Origin: Terasakiella sp. SH-1 | GTDB lineage: Bacteria; Pseudomonadota; Alphaproteobacteria; Rhodospirillales; Terasakiellaceae | Reading direction: 5' to 3' | NCBI RefSeq assembly: GCF_004564135.1 | Contig: NZ_CP038255.1 | Location: forward strand, 3,707,501-3,771,500 | DNA: 64,000 nt | Shown: one piece after another, positions 46,403-55,726 of the stretch | How positions within the stretch are numbered: position 1 is the first letter of the stretch | How the letters are laid out: every line of letters begins with the position of its first letter | Notes under the pieces: model-generated | The model's database searches: none | What the model saw: the letters and a program-made list of their open reading frames with translations, nothing else | Told to the model about the DNA's origin: nothing | Made by a program: the position numbers and the translations under genes

Positions 46403-47293
46403 TTAGGTCAGTTGCGGGGCAACGCTGTGACCCAGAATGAATTCCTTGACCTTGCCAAAGGCACGGGCCTCCAGCTGGCGCACACGCTCGCGTGAAATGC
46501 CATATTCTGCGCCCAGTTCTTCCAGTGTTGGCGGTTCGTCTGACAGATGGCGACGTTCGAAAATATCGCGATCACGCTCATTGAGATTTTCAAGCGCTTC
46601 ACCGACCACTTCATGACGCAGGGCAGTCAACTGGGTATCACTGGCGATACGTTCCGGGCTGGGGCGGTCATCTTCCAGAAGGTCCTGATGTTCGCCGCCT
46701 TCATCAATAGACAGCGGTGCGTTCAGGGACATATCGCGTGAGGCTAAACGGCGGTTTAGGTGCAACACTTCATCAGTTGTCGCATTGGTTTCATTGGCAA
46801 TGGCCTGGGCCTGATCATCGGTCAGTTCGCCATTATCCATGATTTCCAGTTTGTTTTTAGTGCGACGAAGCGAGAAGAACAGCTTTTTTTGCGCCGCCAT
46901 TGTGCCCAAACGGACCATGGACCAGCTTTGCAGGATATATTCAGTCACAGAGGCGCGAATCCACCACATGGCGTAAGTGGACAGGCGGAAGCCTTTTTCG
47001 GGTTCAAACTTTTTCACTGCTTTCATCAGACCGACGTTGCCTTCTGAAATCAGGTCAGCGACGGGCAGGCCATAGCCTTTATAGCCCATGGCAATTTTGG
47101 CAACCAGACGCAGGTGGCTTGTCACCAGTTTGTGGGCGGCATCGACATCGCCGCTGTCGTGGAAACGTTTGGCCAGCATGTATTCTTCATCTGCGCTCAG
47201 GATGGGAAATTTCCAGGCTTCGCGCAAATAACTGTTTAAACTGTCACCGGAATCGCTCGGCAATGCGGGCAGATTGGTTGTCAGGACACTCAT
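46403..47293 (-). CDS. rpoH: RNA polymerase heat-shock sigma factor RpoH (sigma-32)
   Basis: Sigma-70 family factor of 296 residues. Region 2 contains SEGNVGLMKAVKKFEPEKGFRLSTYAMWWIRASV, followed by the RpoH-box segment QKKLFFSLRR that separates sigma-32 from other group members. Region 4 has EERDIFERRHL-like and YGISRERVRQLEARA motifs. The frame extends to 47332, but GGGAG lies seven bases before ATG 47293, which starts MSVLTTNLPALP. It directs heat-shock transcription. A 450-bp gene-free region precedes it. Confidence 0.94.
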   Translation of the reverse strand: MSVLTTNLPALPSDSGDSLNSYLREAWKFPILSADEEYMLAKRFHDSGDVDAAHKLVTSHLRLVAKIAMGYKGYGLPVADLISEGNVGLMKAVKKFEPEKGFRLSTYAMWWIRASVTEYILQSWSMVRLGTMAAQKKLFFSLRRTKNKLEIMDNGELTDDQAQAIANETNATTDEVLHLNRRLASRDMSLNAPLSIDEGGEHQDLLEDDRPSPERIASDTQLTALRHEVVGEALENLNERDRDIFERRHLSDEPPTLEELGAEYGISRERVRQLEARAFGKVKEFILGHSVAPQLT

Positions 47294-47743
47294 GTAAAAA
47301 CTCCCTATTCTCATTTGAGGCGGCAAAGACATATGATCGAAAATAAATCTGCGCCTTTGCCAAACACGCTAAGAACAATGCACGTGTTCAAAAGAAATAT
47401 GTTTGTGTGTTTTTCCGGTGCATAAAAACTTCATGCACAAGAACCATATCGTCAGTTTTGAGAAGTGAGAGTGAAGTAGGTCACAGTCATGGTCATATCC
47501 TTTAAAAGCAATACGATTTTATGTTCACATATTCGTGATCCCCGCCCTTTGGGTCGCCAGATCACCCGAAAAAGCCCCCGAATATGGGCAACTTTCCCGT
47601 TATGTTCTTCATTATGGGGATTTTATCTGCCCTGTCAATAATAACTTATTTATTTAGTCGGGCTTTTCTTTTATAAGTCGCAATTATATTGAATTTAATA
47701 AGTTTCTGGTTCCCTGCCTGTGCAGGGGGTGGCGAGGTGAAGA
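47294..47743. other. 450-bp gene-free divergent spacer between rpoH and ubiX
   Basis: No coding frame could be supported. It holds a GTGCAT/ATGCAC hairpin (47418-47438) and a CCCTGC/GCAGGG hairpin (47712-47727) just ahead of the ubiX ribosome site. The AT-rich part around 47630-47700 probably holds ubiX promoter elements. The rpoH leader reaches from about 47294 to some point near 47500; its regulation could not be read. Confidence 0.4.
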
Positions 47744-48307
47744 ATGACCCTACCTATTATTATTGGTATTTCCGGGGCATCCGGTGTGATTTACGGTGTG
47801 GAACTATTGCGTGCACTTAAAGATATCGGCCATCCCACCCATCTGGTGGTCAGTGACAGTGCACAAGTCAATTTGGAACTGGAAACCGATGTCTCTTTGG
47901 ATGAGGTCAAGGCGCTGGCCGATGTGGTGCATGATACCAAAAACATGGGTGCCGCCATTTCCAGCGGGTCCTTCAAGACCAAGGGGATGATCATCGCACC
48001 TTGTGCCATCAAGACTTTATCAGGGGTGGCGACATCGGATAATTCCAACCTGCTGATCCGTGCGGCAGATGTTTGTTTAAAAGAACGCCGCCGCCTTGTG
48101 ATGATGGTGCGCGAAACGCCACTACATAAGGGCCATCTTGAACTCATGGCGAAATGTGCCGATTTGGGGGCGACCATCCTGCCACCTGTGCCTGCCTTTT
48201 ATCACAAGCCAAAAACGGTGGAAGACATTATCCATCAATCCATTGGCAAGGCGCTGGATCAGTTTGACATTGACCATAATCTGTTTGAACGCTGGAAAGG
48301 TGTTTAG
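47744..48307 (+). CDS. ubiX: UbiX flavin prenyltransferase
   Basis: Makes prenylated FMN, the cofactor of the UbiD decarboxylase in ubiquinone synthesis and other aromatic decarboxylases. The 187 residues begin TLPIIIGISGASGVIYGVELL (FMN loop), and the later CAIKTLSGVA and KERRRLVMMVRETPLHKGHL segments are typical of the family. UbiD is not in the window. A hairpin precedes its ribosome site and a copy of the dispersed repeat follows its stop. Confidence 0.94.
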   Translation: MTLPIIIGISGASGVIYGVELLRALKDIGHPTHLVVSDSAQVNLELETDVSLDEVKALADVVHDTKNMGAAISSGSFKTKGMIIAPCAIKTLSGVATSDNSNLLIRAADVCLKERRRLVMMVRETPLHKGHLELMAKCADLGATILPPVPAFYHKPKTVEDIIHQSIGKALDQFDIDHNLFERWKGV

Positions 48308-48316
48308 AAATATATT

Positions 48317-48382
48317 GTCGTCCTCGCGTATGCGGGGACCTTTTTCCCCGTTTATTGAGGTCCCCGCGTTCGCGAGGACGAC
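48317..48382. repeat. Dispersed palindromic repeat, copy E (best-preserved)
   Basis: The most symmetric copy: GTCGTCCTCGCG at the left is a perfect inverted copy of CGCGAGGACGAC at the right, and GGGGACC inside the left arm matches GGTCCCC inside the right arm. The centre is AT-rich. Its end lies 6 bases before the next start codon. Confidence 0.9.
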
Positions 48383-48388
48383 GTATCA

Positions 48389-49522
48389 ATGACCTTCCTG
48401 CCCTTACGCCTGTCTAGTTTCTATATCACGATCTTTTTTGTCATTGGCTGCATGTTGCCTTTTTGGCCTGTGTGGTTGCAGGCCCGTGGCATGAATGGGG
48501 TGGAGATCGGAATTCTGACGGCCATCCCGGTTCTGGGCAAAGTAATCTTTTCTCCGTTTTTTGCCAGTCTGGGTGATCGGTTGGGGGAGAGAAAACGCCT
48601 GATGCTGTTTTTTACAGCGACGTCTTTTTTCTGTTTTGCCGCCTTTTATTTTGTTGAAAGCTTTATTGCCCTTTTCATCGTTTCCTTCCTGTATGGCATG
48701 AGCTGGGCGCCGATTATGTCCTTTGGCGATAACATCACCTTGTTATCGACGCGAGGCACCAAGATCCAATATGGTCGCATGCGCCTGTGGGGTTCTCTGA
48801 GCTTTATTGCCATGTCCTTTGGGTTTGGCTTTGTGCTGGAAGCGACATCGGAACAGATGATCTATTGGGCGATTCTGGTGTCGATTGTGTTGACCTTGTG
48901 TGCGATCTTTGCCTTGCCTGATGTGCGTGTTTCTCCCTTGGGGAAAGCTGGAAAGCCCGTGCGCATGCTTTTAAAGGATCGGAAGTTTCAGCTATTTATG
49001 GCAACGGTCGCCTGTATTCATGGTTCACATGCGCTTTATTATGCCTTTGCGACCATTCATTGGCGTAGCCTTGACTATAGTGATGGGTTTATTGGTTTCC
49101 TGTGGGGGGGGGCTGTGGTGGCCGAAGTTATCTTCTTTCTTTTTGGGGGGCGCATTGCCACCCGGTTTGCAGCCCCTGTTCTTTTAATGCTTGCCGCTTT
49201 TTCCAGTATGGTTCGTTGGGCCGTCTTGGCCCATGATCCTGCTATGTCGGTTCTTTTAATCGTTCAGACTCTCCATGCCTTTAGTTTCGGGGCGATGCAT
49301 CTTGGGGCCATGTCGTTTATCAAAGAGGCGGTGGCTGTGGATTTATCAGCCACGGCACAAAGCTTATATGGGGCTTCTGCCTTTGGGGTCGGGGGCGGTG
49401 TGACCTTGCTGTTTGCGGGATATTTTTACGAAATGCTGGGGGCGCAGGCGTTCATCATTATGAGTATGATGGGGCTTATGGGTATGCTTCTTGGGGTTTG
49501 GTTACACAGGCAAAAAGTTTGA
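48389..49522 (+). CDS. MFS transporter (HcaT/PPP-like)
   Basis: Twelve-helix MFS_1-like permease of 377 residues. It opens SSFYITIFFVIGCMLPFWPVW, keeps the loop GDRLGERKRL between helices 2 and 3, and resembles HcaT-type carriers of the phenylpropionate permease group. The substrate is not indicated by neighbours. The only ribosome-like sequence is GAGGA at 48374-48378, which is part of the right arm of the preceding dispersed repeat, 10 bases from the ATG. Confidence 0.85.
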   Translation: MTFLPLRLSSFYITIFFVIGCMLPFWPVWLQARGMNGVEIGILTAIPVLGKVIFSPFFASLGDRLGERKRLMLFFTATSFFCFAAFYFVESFIALFIVSFLYGMSWAPIMSFGDNITLLSTRGTKIQYGRMRLWGSLSFIAMSFGFGFVLEATSEQMIYWAILVSIVLTLCAIFALPDVRVSPLGKAGKPVRMLLKDRKFQLFMATVACIHGSHALYYAFATIHWRSLDYSDGFIGFLWGGAVVAEVIFFLFGGRIATRFAAPVLLMLAAFSSMVRWAVLAHDPAMSVLLIVQTLHAFSFGAMHLGAMSFIKEAVAVDLSATAQSLYGASAFGVGGGVTLLFAGYFYEMLGAQAFIIMSMMGLMGMLLGVWLHRQKV

Positions 49523-49603
49523 TCTATATGTGACTTATTTCACTGTTTGGTAATATACTGTCCCTTACAGTAGGCTTGAGATAAATTGTAAGGATATGGG
49601 GTC

Positions 49604-50851
49604 ATGGAACTGTGGCAGCGTTTTAAAAAGCCGATTTTGGCAGTTGGCATCATTGTAGCCGCCATTATTATTTTCGCCGCGTTAAAAGCGACCAAACCCC
49701 AGACACCGTTAAAAGAAGTCGAAGAACGGTTTTGGCCGATTAAGGTACAGACGGTCAGCTTTGGCGATGTAAGCCCCACTTTACGCAGTTTTGGTGAAAT
49801 CCGCGCCGGCCGGGAGGCCGAACTTCGTGCTCAGGTATCGGGTACGGTGATTGCCGTGCATGAGGATTTAGGTGATGGTGCCTTGGTTCATGCAGGGGAC
49901 GTGTTGGTTACGATTGATGCCTTTGATTATCTCGCTACAGAAAAAGAACGCCACGCTGATCTTAAGGAAGCCGAGGCCCGACTGGAAGAATTCAAGACCA
50001 TGTTGGCAGGCGAAGAAAAACTGCTGCCCGTTGATCAAAAGCAGGTCACATTGGCCGCACGTGAGGTTGAGCGCCAACGTAAACTGGTGAAACGTAAGGC
50101 GGTGAGTAAAAAATCCTTTGATGATGCCCAGACCAATTTGAATGATCGTAAACAGAAATTGTTGATCCGCGAACAATCCATTGCGCGTTATAAATCTCAG
50201 GTCATTCAGGCTGAATCCAGTGTGGAAAAAGCCCAAACGGCCTTAAGCAAAGCCCAGCGTGATGTGGCCGATACCCAGCTCAAAGCACCGTTTGATGGTT
50301 TTCTCACCCAGACAGATGTGACGGCGGGCAAGCAGGTGTCTACATCGGACCGTCTGGGCCGTTTGATCTCGCTGGAACGTTTGGAAGTCAGCTTCCATGT
50401 GAGCGAGGCTGATTATGCCCGGCTTACCCGGCAAAATGATTTAAAGGGGCGCAATGTCACGGTGCATTTACGCCGTGGTGAAAAAATGTTGCCCTTTGAG
50501 GCTAAGGTGATCCGCATTGATGCCCGTGTGGATGCGGCCACAGGGGGGCGCAATGTGTTTGCTGCCTTGTCCGGGTTGAAACTGAGTACGGACTTGCGCC
50601 CCGGCTTGTTTGTAGAAGTCGCGATCCCTGATGAAACCTATCAAAATGTGGTGAGCCTTCCGGCTATGGCCGTGCATGACAATCGCTATGTTTATATCGT
50701 GACGGATGAACGCCTGTATCAGCGCGAGGTCAAGGTTGTCGTGCGCGATGGTGATCGGGTTTTGGTCAGTGATGGGTTAAGCGCAGATGAACGTGTGGCT
50801 GTGACCCGTTTTGCTGAAATGGGCACGGGTGTGAAGGTAGCGGTGAAATGA
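49604..50851 (+). CDS. RND efflux pump membrane fusion protein
   Basis: Periplasmic adaptor of 415 residues with an N-terminal membrane anchor at about 7-28. Next come a biotinyl-like hairpin half (VSGTVIAVHEDLGDGALVHAGD), a long alpha-helical coiled coil (about 105-225), then the second lipoyl half (VADTQLKAPFDGFLTQTDVTAG) and beta-barrel domains. It links an inner-membrane RND pump to an outer-membrane channel. Its stop overlaps the pump gene start by 4 bases (ATGA). No outer-membrane factor is nearby. Confidence 0.92.
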   Translation: MELWQRFKKPILAVGIIVAAIIIFAALKATKPQTPLKEVEERFWPIKVQTVSFGDVSPTLRSFGEIRAGREAELRAQVSGTVIAVHEDLGDGALVHAGDVLVTIDAFDYLATEKERHADLKEAEARLEEFKTMLAGEEKLLPVDQKQVTLAAREVERQRKLVKRKAVSKKSFDDAQTNLNDRKQKLLIREQSIARYKSQVIQAESSVEKAQTALSKAQRDVADTQLKAPFDGFLTQTDVTAGKQVSTSDRLGRLISLERLEVSFHVSEADYARLTRQNDLKGRNVTVHLRRGEKMLPFEAKVIRIDARVDAATGGRNVFAALSGLKLSTDLRPGLFVEVAIPDETYQNVVSLPAMAVHDNRYVYIVTDERLYQREVKVVVRDGDRVLVSDGLSADERVAVTRFAEMGTGVKVAVK

Positions 50852-53800
50852 CCGGGGGACATAACGAAAGCCGTATCAATCTGGTTAGCCTGTTTACACG
50901 GCACCGCACGGCACCTAATCTGTTGATGTTTTTGATGATCCTGCTGGGCGTGGTGTCCTTGATGCGCCTGAACGTGCAGTTCTTTCCGAGCTTCGGCATT
51001 GATGTGGTGTCTGTCAGTGTGAAATGGTCAGGCGCGGGGGCCGAAGATGTCGATGCCAATATTGTGCAGGCTTTGGAGCCGGAGCTGCGTTTTTTGGATG
51101 ACGTCAAACATGTAAAATCCACGTCTAATGAAGGATCAGCCTCAATTTCCATTGAGTTTGAGGCAGGCACGGAAATGCAAACGGCCCTATCCAATGTGGA
51201 AACGGCCATTTCCGGGGTGACGACCTTACCAGAAGATAGCGAAAAACCTGTGATCAAACGGGTGGTGCGCTATGAGCCGATTACGCGTTTGTTGTTGAGC
51301 GGTCCTTATCCGGAAAGTGCACTTAAAGCCATGGCGAAATCCATGCGGGATGATCTTTTGGCGCGTGGGGTGGATAAGGTTGACCTGATCGGGGCGCGTG
51401 ATGAAGAAATTTGGGTGGAAGTCCTGCCTGAAACCCTGCGCCGTTTGGATATGACCATTGATGATATTGCCACGCGGATTGCGCAGATTTCTCAGGATAT
51501 TCCGGCGGGTGAAACAGGCGGGGCACAGGCCAAACAAATCCGGGGCCTTGGTGAGGTCAAAACCGCAGACGGGGTGGCCGATATCGAAATATTGGCTCGC
51601 CAAAGTGGGGAAAAGCTGGCACTCGCTGATATTGCCACTGTGTCTGAACAGTTTGATGAAGATGGGGTGGAGGTTCGTTATCAAAAAACACGCGCTATTG
51701 AATTACAGGTGCGTCGTTCCACTACCGCCGATGCGTTGGAAGTGGATGAAATTGTCACGAAATTCCTCAATGAGACACGTCCAACATTGCCGTCAAACCT
51801 GCGTCTGGATCAATATGAAATTCAGGCAAACCTAATTAAGGATCGCATCAATCTGTTGCTGGATAACGGTCTGTCCGGTCTTGTGCTGGTGTTGGCAATC
51901 TTATTCCTGTTCTTAAATACCCGTGTGGCCTTTTGGGTGGCCGCAGGTATTCCGGTTTCCTTGCTGGCGACCATGTTTGTCATGAAACTGTCGGGTCAAT
52001 CCATTAATATGGTCAGCCTGTTCGGTTTAATCATGGCCATCGGGATTGTGGTGGATGATGCGATTGTGGTGGGTGAACATTCTGAAAGTCTGCGCCGTCG
52101 CGGTTTAAGCCCGGTTGAGGCGGCAGAGCGTGGTGCGTTGCGCATGCTGACGCCTGTTTTTGCCTCTAGTCTGACGACCATTGCCGCCTTTATGCCGCTT
52201 CTGGCGATCTCTGATATTATGGGGCAAATTATTGCAGCCATTCCCTTTGTTGCCATCTCGGTGATTATCGCCAGCTTGATTGAATGTTTCTTCATTCTAC
52301 CCGGCCATATGCGTCATGCGTTGAAAGGCAAGCCGGAAGAAGCGCATGGATTTCGCCTTAAATTTAATGAGAAGTTCAATCATTTTCGTGATGTGAAATT
52401 TGCCGCCCTGATCCATTGGGTGTTGACTTATCGCTATGTCACTCTCTCCATTGCGCTTGCCTTTCTCATCATCAGTTTCGGCCTTGTGGCAGGTGGGCGT
52501 TTGGGCTTTCAGTTCTTTAAGGGACCGGAAGCCGAGCGCATTTATGCCAGTGTGGAAATGGTGGCTGGAACGCCGCGTTCAGAAACGCAAATTATGGTTG
52601 ATGAGCTGGAACGCGCCCTTTATGAGGCGAATGAGGAACTGGGTGGGGATTTGATCAAAACCCATGTGGCGAAAATCGCCACCAAAGTGTCGACAGGAAA
52701 AGGTGCAGGCGGGGCATCTAACAGTGACCATCTTGGCGGGATTTATGTGGAACTGGTGGAATCGGACAAACGTGATATTCGCACGGCAGAATTTCTGGCT
52801 GTTTGGCGCAAGCATCTGGACCAAAAGGCAGGTTTGCAAAAACTGACCCTGATCCCGGCTCAAGCGGGTCCACCGGGGCGTGATGTGGATATTCGTATCA
52901 ATGGCGATGATATTCAAAACCTTAAACGTGCGTCAAATGAAGTGCAGGATTTGCTCAAACGCTACCCCGGTGTTTCGGCCATCGAAGATGATCTGCCTTA
53001 TGGCAAGGAAGAGGCCATTTTGGAACTGACACCTCATGGGCAAGCTTTGGGCTTTACCACACAGGATGTAGCCCGTCAGGTGCGCGACAGTTTTGATGGG
53101 GCCGTTGCCAAACGTTTCCCGCGTGGGGATGAAGAAGTCTTGATCCGGGTGCAGTTTGATCGACGCTATATTTCCTCAACCCAGCTTGATCAGCTTTATT
53201 TGCGCAGCCCATCAGGGGCCGAAGTGCCGTTAAGTCAGGTTGCAACCCTGCGGGCTAAAACCGGTTTTGCCACGGTGAAGCGTGAAGATGGCACCCGTCA
53301 GGTTTCCATTACGGGGGAGCTGAATAAATCAGCGACCAGTACGGGCAAAGTGATTGAAGCCTTAACGCGTGATGGCATTGAGAAGATTGCGGCCAAACAT
53401 AAGGTCACTGTGTCTTTTGCCGGAAAGGCGGAAGAACAAAAACGTACTTTTCGCGATATGCTGACAGGTGTGGTGGTTGGTTTTAGTGCCATCTATATTA
53501 TTTTGGCTTGGGTCTTTTCCAGCTATTCCAAACCGATTGTAGTTATGTCGGTCATCCCCTTTGGTTTTGTTGGGGCGGCTTTTGGTCATTTTATCATGGG
53601 CTATGACCTGACAATCCTCAGCCTTGTGGCGCTGGTGGGCTTAAGCGGGATTGTGATTAATGATTCCATCATTCTGGTTTCAACGGTGAAAGAGCACCTT
53701 GATATGGGGGAAGAGGCCCTGACGGCGATTGCACGCGGGACCATTGAACGCTTGCGTGCCGTGATCCTGACATCAGCGACCACCATTGGCGGGTTGACGC

Positions 53801-53979
53801 CTTTGATGTTTGAAACCAGTTTGCAGGCACAATTTCTTATTCCCATGGCGATTACCCTTGTCTTTGGTTTGATGGTGGCAACCTTGTTGGTTTTGGTTGT
53901 GGTCCCTGCGCTTTTGGCTGTGTTGATTGATCTAAAGAATTTGCGCCAAGGGATTCCTTTTTTTAAGAAAACCGTCTAG
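50848..53979 (+). CDS. RND efflux transporter, inner-membrane permease
   Basis: Proton-driven trimeric pump of 1043 residues, of the AcrB/MexB superfamily. Helix 4 carries the proton-relay pair in GIVVDDAIVVGEH. Two large periplasmic loops and twelve helices are evident, including a GLSGIVINDSIILVSTV segment in the second half. The shorter size and the sequence resemble the HAE-type branch, not heavy-metal CusA. The substrate is unknown; co-translation with the adaptor gene is expected. A dispersed repeat copy follows. Confidence 0.93.
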   Translation: MTGGHNESRINLVSLFTRHRTAPNLLMFLMILLGVVSLMRLNVQFFPSFGIDVVSVSVKWSGAGAEDVDANIVQALEPELRFLDDVKHVKSTSNEGSASISIEFEAGTEMQTALSNVETAISGVTTLPEDSEKPVIKRVVRYEPITRLLLSGPYPESALKAMAKSMRDDLLARGVDKVDLIGARDEEIWVEVLPETLRRLDMTIDDIATRIAQISQDIPAGETGGAQAKQIRGLGEVKTADGVADIEILARQSGEKLALADIATVSEQFDEDGVEVRYQKTRAIELQVRRSTTADALEVDEIVTKFLNETRPTLPSNLRLDQYEIQANLIKDRINLLLDNGLSGLVLVLAILFLFLNTRVAFWVAAGIPVSLLATMFVMKLSGQSINMVSLFGLIMAIGIVVDDAIVVGEHSESLRRRGLSPVEAAERGALRMLTPVFASSLTTIAAFMPLLAISDIMGQIIAAIPFVAISVIIASLIECFFILPGHMRHALKGKPEEAHGFRLKFNEKFNHFRDVKFAALIHWVLTYRYVTLSIALAFLIISFGLVAGGRLGFQFFKGPEAERIYASVEMVAGTPRSETQIMVDELERALYEANEELGGDLIKTHVAKIATKVSTGKGAGGASNSDHLGGIYVELVESDKRDIRTAEFLAVWRKHLDQKAGLQKLTLIPAQAGPPGRDVDIRINGDDIQNLKRASNEVQDLLKRYPGVSAIEDDLPYGKEEAILELTPHGQALGFTTQDVARQVRDSFDGAVAKRFPRGDEEVLIRVQFDRRYISSTQLDQLYLRSPSGAEVPLSQVATLRAKTGFATVKREDGTRQVSITGELNKSATSTGKVIEALTRDGIEKIAAKHKVTVSFAGKAEEQKRTFRDMLTGVVVGFSAIYIILAWVFSSYSKPIVVMSVIPFGFVGAAFGHFIMGYDLTILSLVALVGLSGIVINDSIILVSTVKEHLDMGEEALTAIARGTIERLRAVILTSATTIGGLTPLMFETSLQAQFLIPMAITLVFGLMVATLLVLVVVPALLAVLIDLKNLRQGIPFFKKTV

Positions 53980-53992
53980 TGTGTGGATCTCT

Positions 53993-54060
53993 GTCGTCCT
54001 CGTGTAAAGCGGGGACCTTTATCCCTTTTGAAAAAGATCTCGCATCACGGGCGAGATGAC
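53993..54060. repeat. Dispersed palindromic repeat, copy F
   Basis: Begins GTCGTCCTCGTGTAAAGCGGGG and ends CACGGGCGAGATGAC. It lies between the RND permease stop and pgi. The right arm is more diverged than in copy E. The pgi ATG is 15 bases after its end. Confidence 0.8.
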
Positions 54061-54074
54061 GTCATGGATGTAAT

Positions 54075-55724
54075 ATGAGCGCCCTTACAGACAGCCCCGC
54101 CTGGCAAGCCCTTTTGGCCCATCATCGCGAGATTGAGCCACTGCATATGCGTGACTTGTTTGCGCAAGATACCATGCGGTTTGAAAAATTCTCTGTGCGC
54201 TCCAGTGGGTTGTTGCTGGATTATTCCAAGAATCGTATCACTGAAAAAACCATGGAATTGTTGAGCACTCTGGCTCGTCAGTGTGGAGTTATTGAGGCAC
54301 GTGATCATATGTTTGCAGGTGATCACATTAATTCCACCGAAGACCGCGCCGTTTTCCATGTGGCCCTTCGCAATCGCTCAGAACGTCCCATGAAAGTGGA
54401 TGGGCGCGATGTGATGCCCGATGTGCGTGCTGTGCTGAATCAAATGCGCCGTTTTACAGAGGCGGTGCGCCGGGGGGAATGGCAGGGCATTACCGGGCGG
54501 CCGATTAAAACCGTGGTGAATATTGGTATTGGCGGGTCGGACCTTGGGGTGATTATGGCGCTCCAGTCTTTGCGCAGTTACCAACGTGATGATTTGTCCC
54601 CACGTTTTATCTCTAATGTGGATAGTTCCCACCTTGTGGAAACCTTGCGCAATCTTGACCCAGAAACCACGCTTTTTATTGTGGCGTCAAAAACCTTCAC
54701 CACGCAGGAAACCATGCTCAATGCCACCTCGGCACGCTCCTGGCTGGTGAAACGTTTGGGCAGCGAGGCAGTGCGCAAACATTTTGTTGCGGTCTCTACC
54801 AACGAAGAAAAAGTGGCCGACTTTGGGATCGACCCGGATTATATGTTCCCGTTTTGGGATTGGGTCGGGGGGCGTTATTCCACCTGGTCAGCCATCGGTT
54901 TGGCAATTGCGCTGGTCATTGGTATGGACAAGTTTGAAGAAATGCTGGAAGGTGCTCATGCGATGGATGAGCATTTCCGCACCGCACCACTGGAAAATAA
55001 CATGCCGATTATTATGGCTTTGCTGGGTGTGTGGTATGCCAACTTCTTTGGCTGGTCCACCCATGCGGTGCTGCCTTATGATCAGTATCTCACGCGTTTT
55101 CCGCAATATCTCCAGCAACTTGATATGGAAAGCAACGGCAAGCGTGTGGACTTGCAAGGTCGTCCTGTCGATTATTCCACCGGACCGATTTTGTTTGGTC
55201 ATGCGGGCACCAATGCGCAGCATTCCTTTTTCCAATTGTTGCATCAAGGCCAGCAGGACTGTTCCATGGACTTTATCGGGGTGGCGAATAATCATCACCC
55301 CTTGCGCGAACATCAGACCATTTTACTCTCTAATTTTCTGGCGCAGACCAAGGCCCTCATGCTGGGAAAAACTGAAGAAGAGGTGCGCGCAGAATTGCAC
55401 GCCAAGGGCATGGGTGAGGCTGAGATTGACAAAATTGCCCCGCATAAGACGTTTCCCGGTAACAAACCAACCAATTCAATTGTTTTGCCGCTGGTAACGC
55501 CTTTTACTGTGGGCCAGCTCCTTGCTCTTTATGAACATAAGGTTTTTGTGCAGGGCATTTTGTGGAACATCAATTCCTTTGACCAATGGGGCGTGGAACT
55601 GGGTAAAGAACTGGCCTGTGGCATTGTGCCCAAACTGATGGGGGATGAGGAAATCATGAATGAGGATGCTTCGACCGCTGGCTTGCTGCGTTATATGAAG
55701 CGTTTGAAAAAGGAATTCATTTAG
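54075..55724 (+). CDS. pgi: Glucose-6-phosphate isomerase
   Basis: Interconverts glucose 6-phosphate and fructose 6-phosphate. The 549 residues contain [16 protein letters not shown], the [12 protein letters not shown] block, and the C-terminal catalytic region including [14 protein letters not shown] and an [18 protein letters not shown] segment. Together with fbp it supports gluconeogenesis and sugar-phosphate synthesis. The ribosome site is weak. mutL begins two bases after its stop, so the two may be co-translated. Confidence 0.96.
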   Translation: MSALTDSPAWQALLAHHREIEPLHMRDLFAQDTMRFEKFSVRSSGLLLDYSKNRITEKTMELLSTLARQCGVIEARDHMFAGDHINSTEDRAVFHVALRNRSERPMKVDGRDVMPDVRAVLNQMRRFTEAVRRGEWQGITGRPIKTVVNIGIGGSDLGVIMALQSLRSYQRDDLSPRFISNVDSSHLVETLRNLDPETTLFIVASKTFTTQETMLNATSARSWLVKRLGSEAVRKHFVAVSTNEEKVADFGIDPDYMFPFWDWVGGRYSTWSAIGLAIALVIGMDKFEEMLEGAHAMDEHFRTAPLENNMPIIMALLGVWYANFFGWSTHAVLPYDQYLTRFPQYLQQLDMESNGKRVDLQGRPVDYSTGPILFGHAGTNAQHSFFQLLHQGQQDCSMDFIGVANNHHPLREHQTILLSNFLAQTKALMLGKTEEEVRAELHAKGMGEAEIDKIAPHKTFPGNKPTNSIVLPLVTPFTVGQLLALYEHKVFVQGILWNINSFDQWGVELGKELACGIVPKLMGDEEIMNEDASTAGLLRYMKRLKKEFI

Positions 55725-55726
55725 TC

